Part shown: in pieces, positions 16,709-25,561 of the stretch
How positions within the stretch are numbered: position 1 is the stretch's first letter
Layout of the letters: each line of letters starts with the position of its first letter
Assembly (NCBI GenBank): GCA_017540825.1
Contig: JAFYAH010000016.1
Coordinates: 1-64,000, forward strand
Direction: 5' to 3'
Source of the DNA: Candidatus Methanomethylophilaceae archaeon
Lineage (GTDB): Archaea; Thermoplasmatota; Thermoplasmata; Methanomassiliicoccales; Methanomethylophilaceae
DNA: 64,000 nt
Notes under the pieces: model-generated
Databases searched by the model: none
Told to the model about the DNA's origin: nothing
Seen by the model: the letters and a program-made list of their open reading frames with translations, nothing else
Made by a program: the position numbers and the translations under genes

Positions 16709-17149
16709 ATGGAAGGAGTCACGCGCATAGGCGTTTCGTTGGAGCCCGAGCTCCTCGATAAGTTCGACAGCTCGATCCGCAGCAAAGGTTATGTGAGCAG
16801 GTCAGAAGCTGTACGCGACCTCATCCGCGACTCGCTCGCTGAGAACGAGTGGAAGAACGACGACCAATGGATGGTGGGCACGATCGTGCTGATCTACGAC
16901 CATACCCTGAACTCGGTAGGGGACAAGCTGACCGACATCCAGCACAAGCACATGGCCACGGTCAACACCTCCGTCCACGTGCACCTGGACAGCGAGAAGT
17001 GCATGGAGATCCTCATATGCGAGGGGGAGCTGAAGGTACTCAAGGACTTCGCGAACGAGGTCTCCTCGATTAAAGGGGTTCTCAGGGGAAGACTCACCAT
17101 GGCAGCGCCCTCTACAGGGAATCTCCACCACATCGGGCACAGGGGCTGA
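16709..17149 (+). CDS. nikR: Nickel-responsive regulator NikR
   Basis: A 146-residue ribbon-helix-helix repressor with an ACT-like nickel domain. The DNA-binding part is RIGVSLEPELLDKFDSSIRS...SRSEAVRDLIRD. Nickel ligands are visible as His in QHKHMATVNTSVHVHLDSEK followed by Cys. An imperfect dyad GTGTTAT...ATGATAC at about 16676-16703 lies just ahead of the start and could be an autoregulatory site. Nearby hyp genes fit nickel homeostasis. Confidence 0.92.
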   Translation: MEGVTRIGVSLEPELLDKFDSSIRSKGYVSRSEAVRDLIRDSLAENEWKNDDQWMVGTIVLIYDHTLNSVGDKLTDIQHKHMATVNTSVHVHLDSEKCMEILICEGELKVLKDFANEVSSIKGVLRGRLTMAAPSTGNLHHIGHRG

Positions 17150-17692
17150 CCTCTCCACCCCGTCCACTCCCAGGACGATGGTGGATATCCCTTCCGAGCC
17201 CTCCATTCCGAAGCGGCGGTTCAGGTAGTCGGCCGCGCTGACGGAAGGGTAGAATATCCAGGGCTGCTCCGTCCCGAAGTCGGACGGCCCCGGGAACGGG
17301 CTCGCCTTCATGACCATATGCGGCTTCGAGGACGATATGGAGTCCGTGTAGAGGACGAACGACTCCGACAGCCATACCACGTTGTCGAGCTTCGATATGC
17401 TTCCCATGAGGCTCGGCGGGACGTCCTGGGCCATCAGCGTCCCGTACTCGTCGACTATCTCTATGGTCACCACGTCCGGGCGAGGGAAATCGGAATCGCA
17501 GAACACGACGGCGACGAAATCCCTGCAGACGCATTTTCCCAGCCCCACGCTCTCTAGGTCCATGGAGCCGGAGAAGACCTTTACGGAGTCCTCCTCGTCG
17601 ACGAGGCCAGCTATCGTCTCCGAGTCCAGGATCTCGACGCGGACGACCCCAGGTTTGGAACGAATCTTGGAAATCATCTCGTCGCAACGCAT
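17094..17692 (-). CDS. Uncharacterised protein with paired CxxC motifs, probable frame break
   Basis: Starts MRCDEMISKIRSKPGVVRVE at ATG 17692, about 25 bases after a TATA-like stretch (17713-17724). An upstream in-frame TTG (17710) would add MEHTSC and create CMRC. The body is soluble (CVCRDFVAVVFCDSDFPRPD, NVVWLSESFVLYTDSISSSK). Near 17155 the frame loses a protein-like end and stays open to 16802, antisense to nikR. Adding one G to the GGGG run at about 17160 switches to a frame reading GGGEVSPCARCGGDSL, then TAG and TGA five codons later (17094). The family is not recognised. Confidence 0.5.
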
Positions 17693-17783
17693 GCAGGATG
17701 TATGTTCCAAGTATAATATATAACCAATGCATCATAATATTGAGGCATCAATAAAAAACCGAACGCAGTCCCTCACCGCCAAC

Positions 17784-17792
17784 TCTTAAATA
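17784..17792 (+). promoter_or_regulatory. TATA-like box of topA
   Basis: CTTAAATAA lies about 29 bases before the topA ATG (17817), which fits a nearly leaderless archaeal transcript. Confidence 0.4.
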
Positions 17793-17816
17793 ACCCGCAC
17801 AAAGTTCGGGCGACCG

Positions 17817-20198
17817 ATGAGGAAGCTAATTATCACTGAGAAGTCCAACGCCGCGAGGAGGATCTCCACCATCCTGTCTGACGGCCAGTCCCACTCTGCG
17901 ACCAACGGGGGAGTGACGGTGATATCTTTCGAGGCCGGAGGCGACGAATACAAGGTGGTCAGCCTCAGGGGGCACATCATAGAGCTCGACTATTCCAAGG
18001 AGTACAACGACTGGAGCGCGGTGTCCCCTGTGGATCTGGTGTACGCCCCGCAGGTCAAGACGGTCCACGTGAAGTCCATCCTCAACGCTATAAAGGCGAT
18101 AGCGGAGGAGTCGGACGAGGTTATAATAGCCACCGACTACGACAGGGAGGGAGAGCTGATCGGGATGGAGACCGTCAGGGCCATAGGCGTGTACCAGGAG
18201 ACAGAGTCCGGGAGCACGCTGGACGGCAGGATCTCGGTCAAGAGGGCGAAGTTCAGCGCGCTCACGAAAGGAGAGGTCGAATCAGCTTTCTCAGACCTGG
18301 CCGACCCCGACAAGAAGCTGGCGGACGCGGCCGAGACCAGGCAGATCGTGGACCTGTCCTGGGGGGCGGTGCTCACCAGGCTCATATCCCTTTCCTCGGG
18401 GCAGGTAGGGAAGAACTTCATGTCCGTGGGAAGGGTGCAGAGCCCCACCCTGAAGCTTCTCGTAGACAGACACGAGGAGATAGAGAAATTCGTCCCGGTG
18501 CCGTTCTGGGACGTCGTCGCGAAGTTCGGGATGCTGGCGTTCAAAGGATGCCACGAAGGCAACCACTTCTGGGAGAAAGAGGCGGCGGACGCGATCATGG
18601 CGAAGATCTCCGAAGAGAAGGAGGGCACGGTGATCGAGTACGAGACGGTCGCGAAGGAGGAGTACAAGCCCGCCCCGTTCGACACCACGCAGATGCAGGT
18701 GGAGGCCAACAAGATAGGGATACCCCCGACCACCGCCATGAAGCTGGCCGAGGACCTATACACCAGCGGGTACATATCGTACCCCCGTACGGAGAACACG
18801 GAATACCCGCGCACGCTCAACCTCAGGTCGGTCCTCGAGAAGCTCAAGGATTCGGACTTCAGGTCCGAGGCGGAGGAGGTGCTCGCGCAGGAGAAGATCG
18901 TCCCGTCCAGAGGGAAGAGGAGGACCACCGACCACCCGCCCATATACCCTACCGCGGGAGCGTCCCAAAGCAAGCTGAAGGGGGACAAGTGGAAGCTGTA
19001 CGAGCTTATCGTCAGAAGGTTCCTGGCCACCGTCGCCCCTAACGCCGAGTCGGAGGTGACCAACTGCGCCATAGACGTCGCCGGGGAGAAGTTCCTCTCC
19101 GAAGGGTACGCCCTCAAGAAGCCCGGCTGGAAGAAGTACTACAAGAAGTACCTGAAGGCCCCGCAGCCCAAGCTGCCGGTCTTGAAGGTCGGCGACAAGC
19201 TCGACATAAGGTCCCTCTCTGTGTCGGAGTCGGAGACCCAGCCCCCCTACAGGTACAACCAGGGAAGCCTGATCCAGGAGATGGACAGGCTGCAGCTGGG
19301 GACCAAGAGCACCAGGCACGACATAATCAGCAAGCTGTTCTCCAGGAACTACGTGCAGGGGAACTACATGATACCCACCTCCAGCGGGATAGCCCTCACC
19401 AAGTCGCTGGAGAAGCACGGCGGAGGCATAACGGAGCCGGACATGACCGCGAAGCTGGAGGCCGACATGATCAGCATCACCAGCGGCGAGCGTACCCTAG
19501 AGGAGGTCGTGAAGGAGTCCCAGGACATGCTGCACAGCGTCGCCGTCAAGATCTCCGAGGGCTCGGAAGCCATAGGGGAGGAGATAAGGGCCGCCCTGCG
19601 CTCCCAGCAGCACGTAGGGACCTGCCCCAAGTGCGGGAACGACATGATCATAAAGAGGTCCAAGAACGGGAACTTCATCGGTTGCAACGGGTACCCGGAA
19701 TGCACCAACGCGTTCCCTCTGCCCAAAGGGGCGCTCATTCAGATGACGGAGAGCGTCTGCGAGGTCTGCGGCCTTCCCCAGCTCAGGGTAATCAGGAAGG
19801 GCAACCCGCCGTCCCTGCAGTGCATAGACCCCAAGTGCCCCAGCAACATCGAGAAGAACGAGCTGGGGCCCTGCCCGACATGCGGGAAGGGGCGCATAAG
19901 GGTCATGTACTCCAAGCAGGGGAAGAGGTTCGCCGGATGTTCGGAATGGCCGGCGTGCACGCAGACCTACCCGCTGAGGCCCAGAGGCTCGATAGTGTCC
20001 GCGAAGAAGCCCTGCGAGCTATGCAAGGCCCCTATGATCGTCCTAGGGAGCACGGAGGAATGCATCAACACCGAGTGCCCCGGAAGGAAGAAGCCCACCG
20101 GCGACAAGAAGGCGGACGAAGAAGAGAAGCCGAAGGCGGCGAAGAAGCCTGCGACCCACAAGAAGACGACGAAGAAGAAAGAGAGCCAGGAAGACTGA
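17817..20198 (+). CDS. topA: DNA topoisomerase I (type IA)
   Basis: A 793-residue enzyme that relaxes negative supercoils. The TOPRIM domain opens with KLIITEKSNAARRIS and carries VIIATDYDREGELIG. The catalytic tyrosine is in SGYISYPRTENTEYP. Four C-terminal zinc ribbons follow from about residue 602: CPKCG...CNGYPEC, CEVCG...CIDPKC, CPTCG...CSEWPAC and CELCK...CINTEC. A Lys/Glu-rich tail (KKPTGDKKADEEEKPKAAKK) ends the protein. The size and multiple ribbons match archaeal enzymes. Confidence 0.97.
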   Translation: MRKLIITEKSNAARRISTILSDGQSHSATNGGVTVISFEAGGDEYKVVSLRGHIIELDYSKEYNDWSAVSPVDLVYAPQVKTVHVKSILNAIKAIAEESDEVIIATDYDREGELIGMETVRAIGVYQETESGSTLDGRISVKRAKFSALTKGEVESAFSDLADPDKKLADAAETRQIVDLSWGAVLTRLISLSSGQVGKNFMSVGRVQSPTLKLLVDRHEEIEKFVPVPFWDVVAKFGMLAFKGCHEGNHFWEKEAADAIMAKISEEKEGTVIEYETVAKEEYKPAPFDTTQMQVEANKIGIPPTTAMKLAEDLYTSGYISYPRTENTEYPRTLNLRSVLEKLKDSDFRSEAEEVLAQEKIVPSRGKRRTTDHPPIYPTAGASQSKLKGDKWKLYELIVRRFLATVAPNAESEVTNCAIDVAGEKFLSEGYALKKPGWKKYYKKYLKAPQPKLPVLKVGDKLDIRSLSVSESETQPPYRYNQGSLIQEMDRLQLGTKSTRHDIISKLFSRNYVQGNYMIPTSSGIALTKSLEKHGGGITEPDMTAKLEADMISITSGERTLEEVVKESQDMLHSVAVKISEGSEAIGEEIRAALRSQQHVGTCPKCGNDMIIKRSKNGNFIGCNGYPECTNAFPLPKGALIQMTESVCEVCGLPQLRVIRKGNPPSLQCIDPKCPSNIEKNELGPCPTCGKGRIRVMYSKQGKRFAGCSEWPACTQTYPLRPRGSIVSAKKPCELCKAPMIVLGSTEECINTECPGRKKPTGDKKADEEEKPKAAKKPATHKKTTKKKESQED

Positions 20199-20209
20199 TC
20201 CTGGCTCCT

Positions 20210-20485
20210 TCAAACCATTTCGGCTGTTACGCACCCGTCCTCGTCCACGAGGCCGGAGAATAACGCGTTCAGCAGCTCGATCTCGCGGCCGATGCGCATG
20301 TTGCGGCATCTGCTGCACTCCAGCTCTTTTCCCAAGCATATCTTGAACTCCATCTCCTGACGGTCAAGATCCATGATACGCCCACAAGAACAGTATACGC
20401 TCATGCCATGCTGCATCGGCTCCAGCATCTGGAACCTGCCGCAACCGCAGCGTTGGCTTTCGCTATAGTTATCCCGAACTATCAT
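20210..20485 (-). CDS. Small cysteine-rich (zinc-ribbon-like) protein
   Basis: A 91-residue protein starting MIVRDNYSESQRCGCGRFQM, with three Cys pairs: CGCG, YCSCGR and ECSRCRN. This suggests one or two zinc sites. The C-terminal part is acidic and helical. It stops at TGA. The family is not recognised. It is convergent with topA, eleven bases past the topA stop. Confidence 0.6.
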   Translation of the reverse strand: MIVRDNYSESQRCGCGRFQMLEPMQHGMSVYCSCGRIMDLDRQEMEFKICLGKELECSRCRNMRIGREIELLNALFSGLVDEDGCVTAEMV

Positions 20486-20803
20486 CCTATCCCCTTTAGC
20501 TTGTGAGACCGACCGTATCACGGCGATCGCACGATTGTGCTTGTTCTTCCCCTCAGAACCGGCACGTTTTCGCGCAGGACTACCCTATGGTGATGCATGA
20601 TATAAGCCTTGTCAGACATCAGAGCAGACGTCCCTGATCATGTCTCTGATCGTTGCTCTGATAGTCTGAAAAGATTGCCTTGCCTTGAAACAAGATGAAT
20701 CCAGAGTTTAAGAACCGGCTCGGATCGATTAGGGACAAGGAAGGCTGTAGCCGAGGCGGCAACGAAGAGGGCCAGGAAGCCGAGGCCGGCCTCCCGGCGG
20801 GTT
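20486..20803. other. Intergenic region holding a large inverted repeat
   Basis: No protein-like frame. The stretch holds a long hairpin (20612-20669) with internal repeats of TCTGAT, and a TATA-like GATATAAG near 20599. Confidence 0.45.
20612..20669. repeat. 58-base inverted repeat with 15-base near-perfect arms
   Basis: TCAGACATCAGAGCA (20612-20626) is the reverse complement of 20654-20669 except for one bulged base. The loop repeats CTGATC/CTGATA units. It may be a small RNA, a terminator for the nicotinate phosphoribosyltransferase gene on the minus strand, or a miniature mobile element. Confidence 0.55.
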
Positions 20804-21991
20804 TCACAGCTCGGAGATCTGCTTGACCTGGGATATGACGTAGTCGCGGATCTCGGACGGCTTGCGGTCCGGGCAGCACTTCTTCCCATGGTCCAGGACC
20901 TTGGTTTCAATCATGTCCATCACGGACCCGCATTTGCACCGGACCTCGTCGTCAGGCGACAGGGAGACGCCCATGGAGAAGCAGTGAGGGCAGCGATAGG
21001 TGAACTTCCTCCCACCGAACTTCCCGCGCTTCGAGATGGGGTGCCCTCCCTTCTCCACGAGGTCCATGGAGAGGTCCAGGGTGGCCGCGTTGCTGATCGA
21101 GGTGCCCACGCCGAACCCGGCTACGCACGTGTCCGCTATGGCGGCTACAGAGGTCTCGTCGAGCCCTCCGGAGACTATGATGTCCACGTCCTTGTATCCG
21201 TACATGTCGAGCTCCCAGCGGACCTCGTTGATGAGCTCCTTGAAGTTTCCTCTCCTGGACCCAGGCGTGTCCAGCCTGACGCCCTTCAGGTCCTTGACGG
21301 ACTTGCATGCGTCCAGAGCGGCGGTCCTCTCGTCCGAGAACGTGTCTATGAGCATTATGCGTGGCACGTCGGGCTCGATTATCCTGTCGAACGCCTTGAA
21401 GGCGGCGTCGTTGCTGCCCATCATGAGCATCAGGGCGTGCGGGACCGTCCCGACGGGCACCGTGCCGGTTATGTCTCCGCCCATGCGAGAGGAGACGGCG
21501 TCGCAGCCCCCTATGTATGCGGAGCGGTCGATGACCCCGGATATGGCAGGGTGCATTCTCCTGTTTCCGAACGCGAACACGGTCTTCCATTTCGCCGCCA
21601 CCTTGGTGCGGGCGGCCGCCGTCGCGATGCCGGTGGGCTGGCAGAGCATGCCGAGTATGGCGGTCTCCATCTCCCCGAACTCAGTGTAGGCGCCGTTGAT
21701 GTTCATCAGAGGGACCCTGACGGAATTCTCCGCCCTGGGCCTGAACAGCGTCCCCTCGGGTATGGAGTACACGGACACGTCCTTCCCTTCCAGAAGGTTC
21801 AGGACCTCCTGCAGGCCGCAGAAGACCGCCCATTCCCATCCGCGAGGCAGGGAGCTGCCTGTGAACTCCGCCCATACCGGGATGTCGGCCTTGCCGCAGG
21901 CCTCCAGGATGCGCCTGGTGCGCTCGAAGTACACGTCCATGGTGTACCCGGAGCGGATCTCCTCCTCTGAAGCCTGGAAAAGCTTCGACAT
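20804..21991 (-). CDS. pncB: Nicotinate phosphoribosyltransferase
   Basis: A 395-residue enzyme of NAD salvage that joins nicotinate to PRPP. It starts MSKLFQASEEEIRSGYTMDV. Family features are TEFGEMETAILGMLCQPTGI, FAFGNRRMHPAISGVIDRSA, LIDTFSDERTAALDACK and VSGGLDETSVAAIADT. A C-terminal zinc ribbon (CPHC...CKCG) is typical of the archaeal form. It starts 8 bases past the enolase stop, so both are likely in one transcript. Confidence 0.93.
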   Translation of the reverse strand: MSKLFQASEEEIRSGYTMDVYFERTRRILEACGKADIPVWAEFTGSSLPRGWEWAVFCGLQEVLNLLEGKDVSVYSIPEGTLFRPRAENSVRVPLMNINGAYTEFGEMETAILGMLCQPTGIATAAARTKVAAKWKTVFAFGNRRMHPAISGVIDRSAYIGGCDAVSSRMGGDITGTVPVGTVPHALMLMMGSNDAAFKAFDRIIEPDVPRIMLIDTFSDERTAALDACKSVKDLKGVRLDTPGSRRGNFKELINEVRWELDMYGYKDVDIIVSGGLDETSVAAIADTCVAGFGVGTSISNAATLDLSMDLVEKGGHPISKRGKFGGRKFTYRCPHCFSMGVSLSPDDEVRCKCGSVMDMIETKVLDHGKKCCPDRKPSEIRDYVISQVKQISEL

Positions 21992-21999
21992 GGGATCCC

Positions 22000-23265
22000 T
22001 CAGACGCGGAACTTGGAGATCCCGGGGAACCTGGCCCTGGATCCCAGCTCCTCTTCGATGCGCAGGAGGCGGTTGTACTTGGCTGTCCTCTCCCCGCGTG
22101 CCGGAGCGCCGGTCTTGATCTCCCCGGACCCCCATCCCACGGACAGGTCCGCGATCGTGGAGTCCTCGGACTCTCCGGACCTGTGGGACACGACGACGTT
22201 GTAGCCGTTCTTGTAGCTGAGCTCGGCGGCGTCCCCGGACTCGGTGACGGTCCCGATCTGGTTGACCTTCAGCAGGAGGGCGTTGGCCGCTCCCTCGTCG
22301 ATGCCGCGGGCAAGGCGCTTGCTGTTGGTGACGAAGAGGTCGTCTCCCACGATCTGGACGCGGCTGCCTACCTTCTTCGTGAACTCCGCGGTGGTGGCGA
22401 AGTCGTCCTCGAAGAACGGGTCCTCTATGCTGACCAGCGGGTGGGAGCCTATCAGCTCCACGTAGTGGTCCAGAAGCTCGCCTGCGGAGAGGACCATGCC
22501 GTCGACGCTGTACCTGCCGCCCTCGTAGAACTCCGAGGAGGCGGCGTCTATGGCGAGGAAAACGTCCTTCCCGGGCTCGTACCCGGCATCCGAGACGGCG
22601 TCGGTTATCACAGTGAGCGCCTCGTCCAGCGTGTCTAGGGGAGGGGCGAAACCGCCCTCGTCCCCGATGTTGATCGCGCTGGCGCCGTACTTGGACTTGA
22701 GGATGGACTTGAGGTGCATGTAGACCTCGGACGACATGCGGAGGCAGTCCGAGAAGGACTTGGCGCCTGCGGGGATGATCATGCACTCCTGGATCTTCAG
22801 GTTCCCTCCGGCGTGCTTCCCCCCGTTGATTATGTTGAGCATGGGCACCGGAAGGGTGACGTGGTCGCCCCCGATGTGCTCGTACACCGGGATCCCCTCG
22901 CACATGGCTCCTGCCCTCGCGACCGCCAGCGACACGGCCACCGTGGCGTTCCCGCCCAGGTTCGACTTGTTGTCTGTCCCGTCGAGCTCGATCATGGCCT
23001 CGTCAACGGCCCTCAGGTCGGTGGGGTCCATGCCCACGATGCGGCCGGCGATCTTGCCGCGGACGTTCTCCACGGCTTTGAGGACGCCCTTGCCGCCGTA
23101 CCTCTGTCCTCCGTCGCGGAGCTCCAGCGCCTCCCAGGAGCCTGTGGATGCCCCTGAAGGCGCGATCGCCGTGACCTTGTGGCCTCTGACCGTGACCTCG
23201 GCTTCGACGGTGGGGTTTCCCCTGGAGTCCAGAACCTCTCTTGCCCATACTTTCTCGATCTGCAT
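22000..23265 (-). CDS. eno: Enolase
   Basis: A 421-residue glycolytic/gluconeogenic enzyme converting 2-phosphoglycerate to phosphoenolpyruvate. Landmarks are AREVLDSRGNPTVEAEV at the N-terminus, APSGASTGSWEALELRD, the metal ligands in LAIDAASSEF, SIEDPFFEDDF and QIVGDDLFVTN, and the closing signature LLLKVNQIGTVTES and VVSHRSGESEDSTIADL. Full family length. Confidence 0.97.
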   Translation of the reverse strand: MQIEKVWAREVLDSRGNPTVEAEVTVRGHKVTAIAPSGASTGSWEALELRDGGQRYGGKGVLKAVENVRGKIAGRIVGMDPTDLRAVDEAMIELDGTDNKSNLGGNATVAVSLAVARAGAMCEGIPVYEHIGGDHVTLPVPMLNIINGGKHAGGNLKIQECMIIPAGAKSFSDCLRMSSEVYMHLKSILKSKYGASAINIGDEGGFAPPLDTLDEALTVITDAVSDAGYEPGKDVFLAIDAASSEFYEGGRYSVDGMVLSAGELLDHYVELIGSHPLVSIEDPFFEDDFATTAEFTKKVGSRVQIVGDDLFVTNSKRLARGIDEGAANALLLKVNQIGTVTESGDAAELSYKNGYNVVVSHRSGESEDSTIADLSVGWGSGEIKTGAPARGERTAKYNRLLRIEEELGSRARFPGISKFRV

Positions 23266-23274
23266 AAACTAACC

Positions 23275-24228
23275 TCAATCGCTAGGAACAAACTGTTTCA
23301 TATCGTGCAGCAGGATGGAGCGATCCTTCTCGGTGAGGACCGTATCGTCGGCAGATATCGCTATCGTCCGCGGAACCCCTTCGGTGCTGCTTATCAGTAG
23401 ATGGAACATCTTCAGCGTGTCGTTGATCCCGTTCACCGTCAATATGTCGTCGAAATTGTCGAAGACGACGACCGGGTTGGGAGAGCTCTCGATGAACTCG
23501 CGGACGGATGTCACGACCGTGCCGAGGCCGTAGATGTCGAACATCCCGTCCTTGGGGCTGGAAGACATCGTCCTCACGTCTATGTTGCCGTAGTCGAACT
23601 TCGCCTTCACCGCTTTCAACTTATCGGAGGTGACGATCATGACGCTGTACTCGTTGGTGTTGAAGAGCCCCACGAATTTGTAGATGCCCTCCGGATACTC
23701 CTCGAACACCACATAGCACGTTCCGAGCGTCGCGCCGGAATGCTCGGGGTCCGTCTTCGGAGCCGGGATCCTCTCCTTCTTCCGCCAGAAACAGATCCAA
23801 GACAAGAGGCGAGACCAGATGGAGCCCTTCTCTTTTTTCTTCTTCTTTTTCCTCTTCTTGGGCTCCGCGGCGCTCTCTTTCTTGGGAGGGGCGTTCTTGT
23901 ACAAGGCGTCCACTATCACGGTGGAGTTGAAAGGCTTCTGGATGACCCTCTTGATCTCCGGGATGTCGGTGGGGACGTGGTCTCCGATACTGGTCAGAAC
24001 TATGACGCTGAAAGGGTTCGACGGGTGGGCTTCCTTGACGTAGGAGATGAGCGACAGCCCGTTCTCGACGCTCGAGTCCAGGAATATGATGTCCGGAGCG
24101 AACCCGGATATCTTCGAGACGGCTTCATCCAAGCTGCTGGCTACACGCGTCAGACAGCCTTCCGCCTCTGCTAAGTCGCGCACCACGCCCTGCGAACCGG
24201 CGTTATCATCGACTACCAGCACTTTCAT
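23275..24228 (-). CDS. Response-regulator receiver protein with DUF835-type C-terminal domain
   Basis: A 317-residue protein. Residues 1-105 are a receiver domain with D7/D8, phospho-acceptor D51 (DIIFLDSS) and K98 (IQKPF). A highly basic linker follows (about residues 113-135, seven Lys in a row). Residues about 165-300 match the archaeal DUF835 pattern (CYVVFEEYPEGIYKFVGLF, NPVVVFDNFDDILTVNG). No histidine kinase is nearby. It has no DNA-binding domain, so it may act by protein contact. It lies nine bases upstream of enolase; a TTTAAATATTAA stretch at about 24254 is its probable TATA box. Confidence 0.82.
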   Translation of the reverse strand: MKVLVVDDNAGSQGVVRDLAEAEGCLTRVASSLDEAVSKISGFAPDIIFLDSSVENGLSLISYVKEAHPSNPFSVIVLTSIGDHVPTDIPEIKRVIQKPFNSTVIVDALYKNAPPKKESAAEPKKRKKKKKKEKGSIWSRLLSWICFWRKKERIPAPKTDPEHSGATLGTCYVVFEEYPEGIYKFVGLFNTNEYSVMIVTSDKLKAVKAKFDYGNIDVRTMSSSPKDGMFDIYGLGTVVTSVREFIESSPNPVVVFDNFDDILTVNGINDTLKMFHLLISSTEGVPRTIAISADDTVLTEKDRSILLHDMKQFVPSD

Positions 24229-24354
24229 GGCCTGACCTGGCCACCTATACAGGTTTAAATATTAATGGGAATTGGTCGCCCGAAACCGGAGACCGCAAAA
24301 CAAGACAATAAGGAAGACCCGGGGATGCCTCCCCAGGATGATCCTCATCGATAA

Positions 24355-24371
24355 CCGGCCGGACCCGGCCG
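24355..24371 (-). terminator. Hairpin after the L40e gene
   Basis: CGGCCGG pairs with CCGGCCG around a two-base centre, about 25 bases past the L40e stop on the minus strand. It is probably a terminator, though only a short T run follows. Confidence 0.4.
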
Positions 24372-24393
24372 TAAGAACGAATTGCCAGAACGC

Positions 24394-24543
24394 TTACTGC
24401 TTCCTGCTCTCTTTGGCCTTGGGCCTGAGGTTGCTGTATCCGCACTTCCTGCACTTGGTCGCCTTGGGGGCGTTGGTGGCATAGCAGTTCATGCATACAG
24501 ACTTGTCAAGGAGCCTGTGCTCAGCCTCTTTGAAACGTGCCAT
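24394..24543 (-). CDS. rpl40e: Large-subunit ribosomal protein eL40 (L40e)
   Basis: A 49-residue ribosomal protein starting [20 protein letters not shown] and carrying the four zinc ligands CMNC...CRKC, followed by the basic tail [13 protein letters not shown]. Length, zinc site and the YSNLR motif match archaeal L40e. It stops at TAA. TATATAG-like bases at 24544-24551 overlap its start region. Confidence 0.93.
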   Translation of the reverse strand: MARFKEAEHRLLDKSVCMNCYATNAPKATKCRKCGYSNLRPKAKESRKQ

Positions 24544-24610
24544 CTATATACCTCTGGCATCGCATTATTGAAGTCATATAAAAACGGTTCTATGTTCCCC
24601 TGGCCGACGG

Positions 24611-25549
24611 TCAGAGGAGCGAGCGCTGCTTCAGGAAGTCCTCGATCGGGCCCACGTCGGATCCCGGCATCTCGTGCGTGACGTATTCTGGCTTAAGAAT
24701 GTCCAGGAGATCCTTGCAGCGGGGATCGGAGAACGGCATGTGCTGGTCTATCTTGCCCACGTGAGGGTACATCCCGATGACGTACTCCTTTAGCGGGGTG
24801 TCCCCGGGGACGACCTCCTCGAAGCTCTCCCGGTACTCGCCAGAGGCGCTGTAGTGGAAGTGGACCGTCTGCACCTTCTCGATGATGTCCTGGCTGTACC
24901 CTGCGAATACGTCCAGCAGAGCGTCTATCCCGTCCTGCTCCGTGTATATGCGGGGAAGGCAGCTCATCAGATGCCCGGTGTCGATGCAGAGCCCCCAGTC
25001 GGAGAACTCTATCCTGTCCTCCAAGGTGCGGAAGCCCCTGCCGTCGGTCATGCGCAGGCCAGGCCACCAGAGGTTCTCGAACAGGATGCGGAACGGGGGC
25101 TCCCCTCCCGGCATCGAGGCGACGACGCGGTTCATGACCTCGGCGAACGCCTTGATGACGTGGTCGTCGGAGAACGGCTGCTCGTGGCAGTGTAGATAGG
25201 GGACGCTCCCGTTCCCGAGGTGCATGACCCCGTACGGAGGGGAGAGCACGGAGGCGCAGGAGACCGCCTTGGAGATGTTGAACACCACCTCCTCCGGGGA
25301 GCGCCCGTACATGTAGTACAGGGACTGGTACTCGTCGAAGTCGTATGGCCTGCCCTCCCACGCCGCCAGCCAGTCGGTGGCGTATGGGAGATGGACGGAC
25401 GAGGAGAGCTCGCGGTGGGACTCTGGCGGAGGCTCGTACGACGTAAGCATCTCTAGCCCGTCGCACCCCATCCCGTCCAAGAGCTTGCGCGGGGTCCTCC
25501 CGAAGAACCCCATGTCCTGGTATACCGAGTAGCTCAGCAGGTGCTTCAT
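24611..25549 (-). CDS. Xylose isomerase-like TIM-barrel protein
   Basis: A 312-residue protein of the AP endonuclease 2/sugar isomerase-like TIM-barrel superfamily. Supporting segments are MGCDGLEMLTSYEP, SVHLPYATDWLAAW, ILFENLWWPG, WGLCIDTGHLMSCLP and VHFHYSASGEYRESFEEV, which place metal-binding Glu, Asp and His residues at barrel strand ends. The substrate is unknown. It lies 12 bases downstream of the DUF4443 regulator gene on the same strand, a likely operon. Confidence 0.78.
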   Translation of the reverse strand: MKHLLSYSVYQDMGFFGRTPRKLLDGMGCDGLEMLTSYEPPPESHRELSSSVHLPYATDWLAAWEGRPYDFDEYQSLYYMYGRSPEEVVFNISKAVSCASVLSPPYGVMHLGNGSVPYLHCHEQPFSDDHVIKAFAEVMNRVVASMPGGEPPFRILFENLWWPGLRMTDGRGFRTLEDRIEFSDWGLCIDTGHLMSCLPRIYTEQDGIDALLDVFAGYSQDIIEKVQTVHFHYSASGEYRESFEEVVPGDTPLKEYVIGMYPHVGKIDQHMPFSDPRCKDLLDILKPEYVTHEMPGSDVGPIEDFLKQRSLL

Positions 25550-25561
25550 TTCCCGGTTCTC

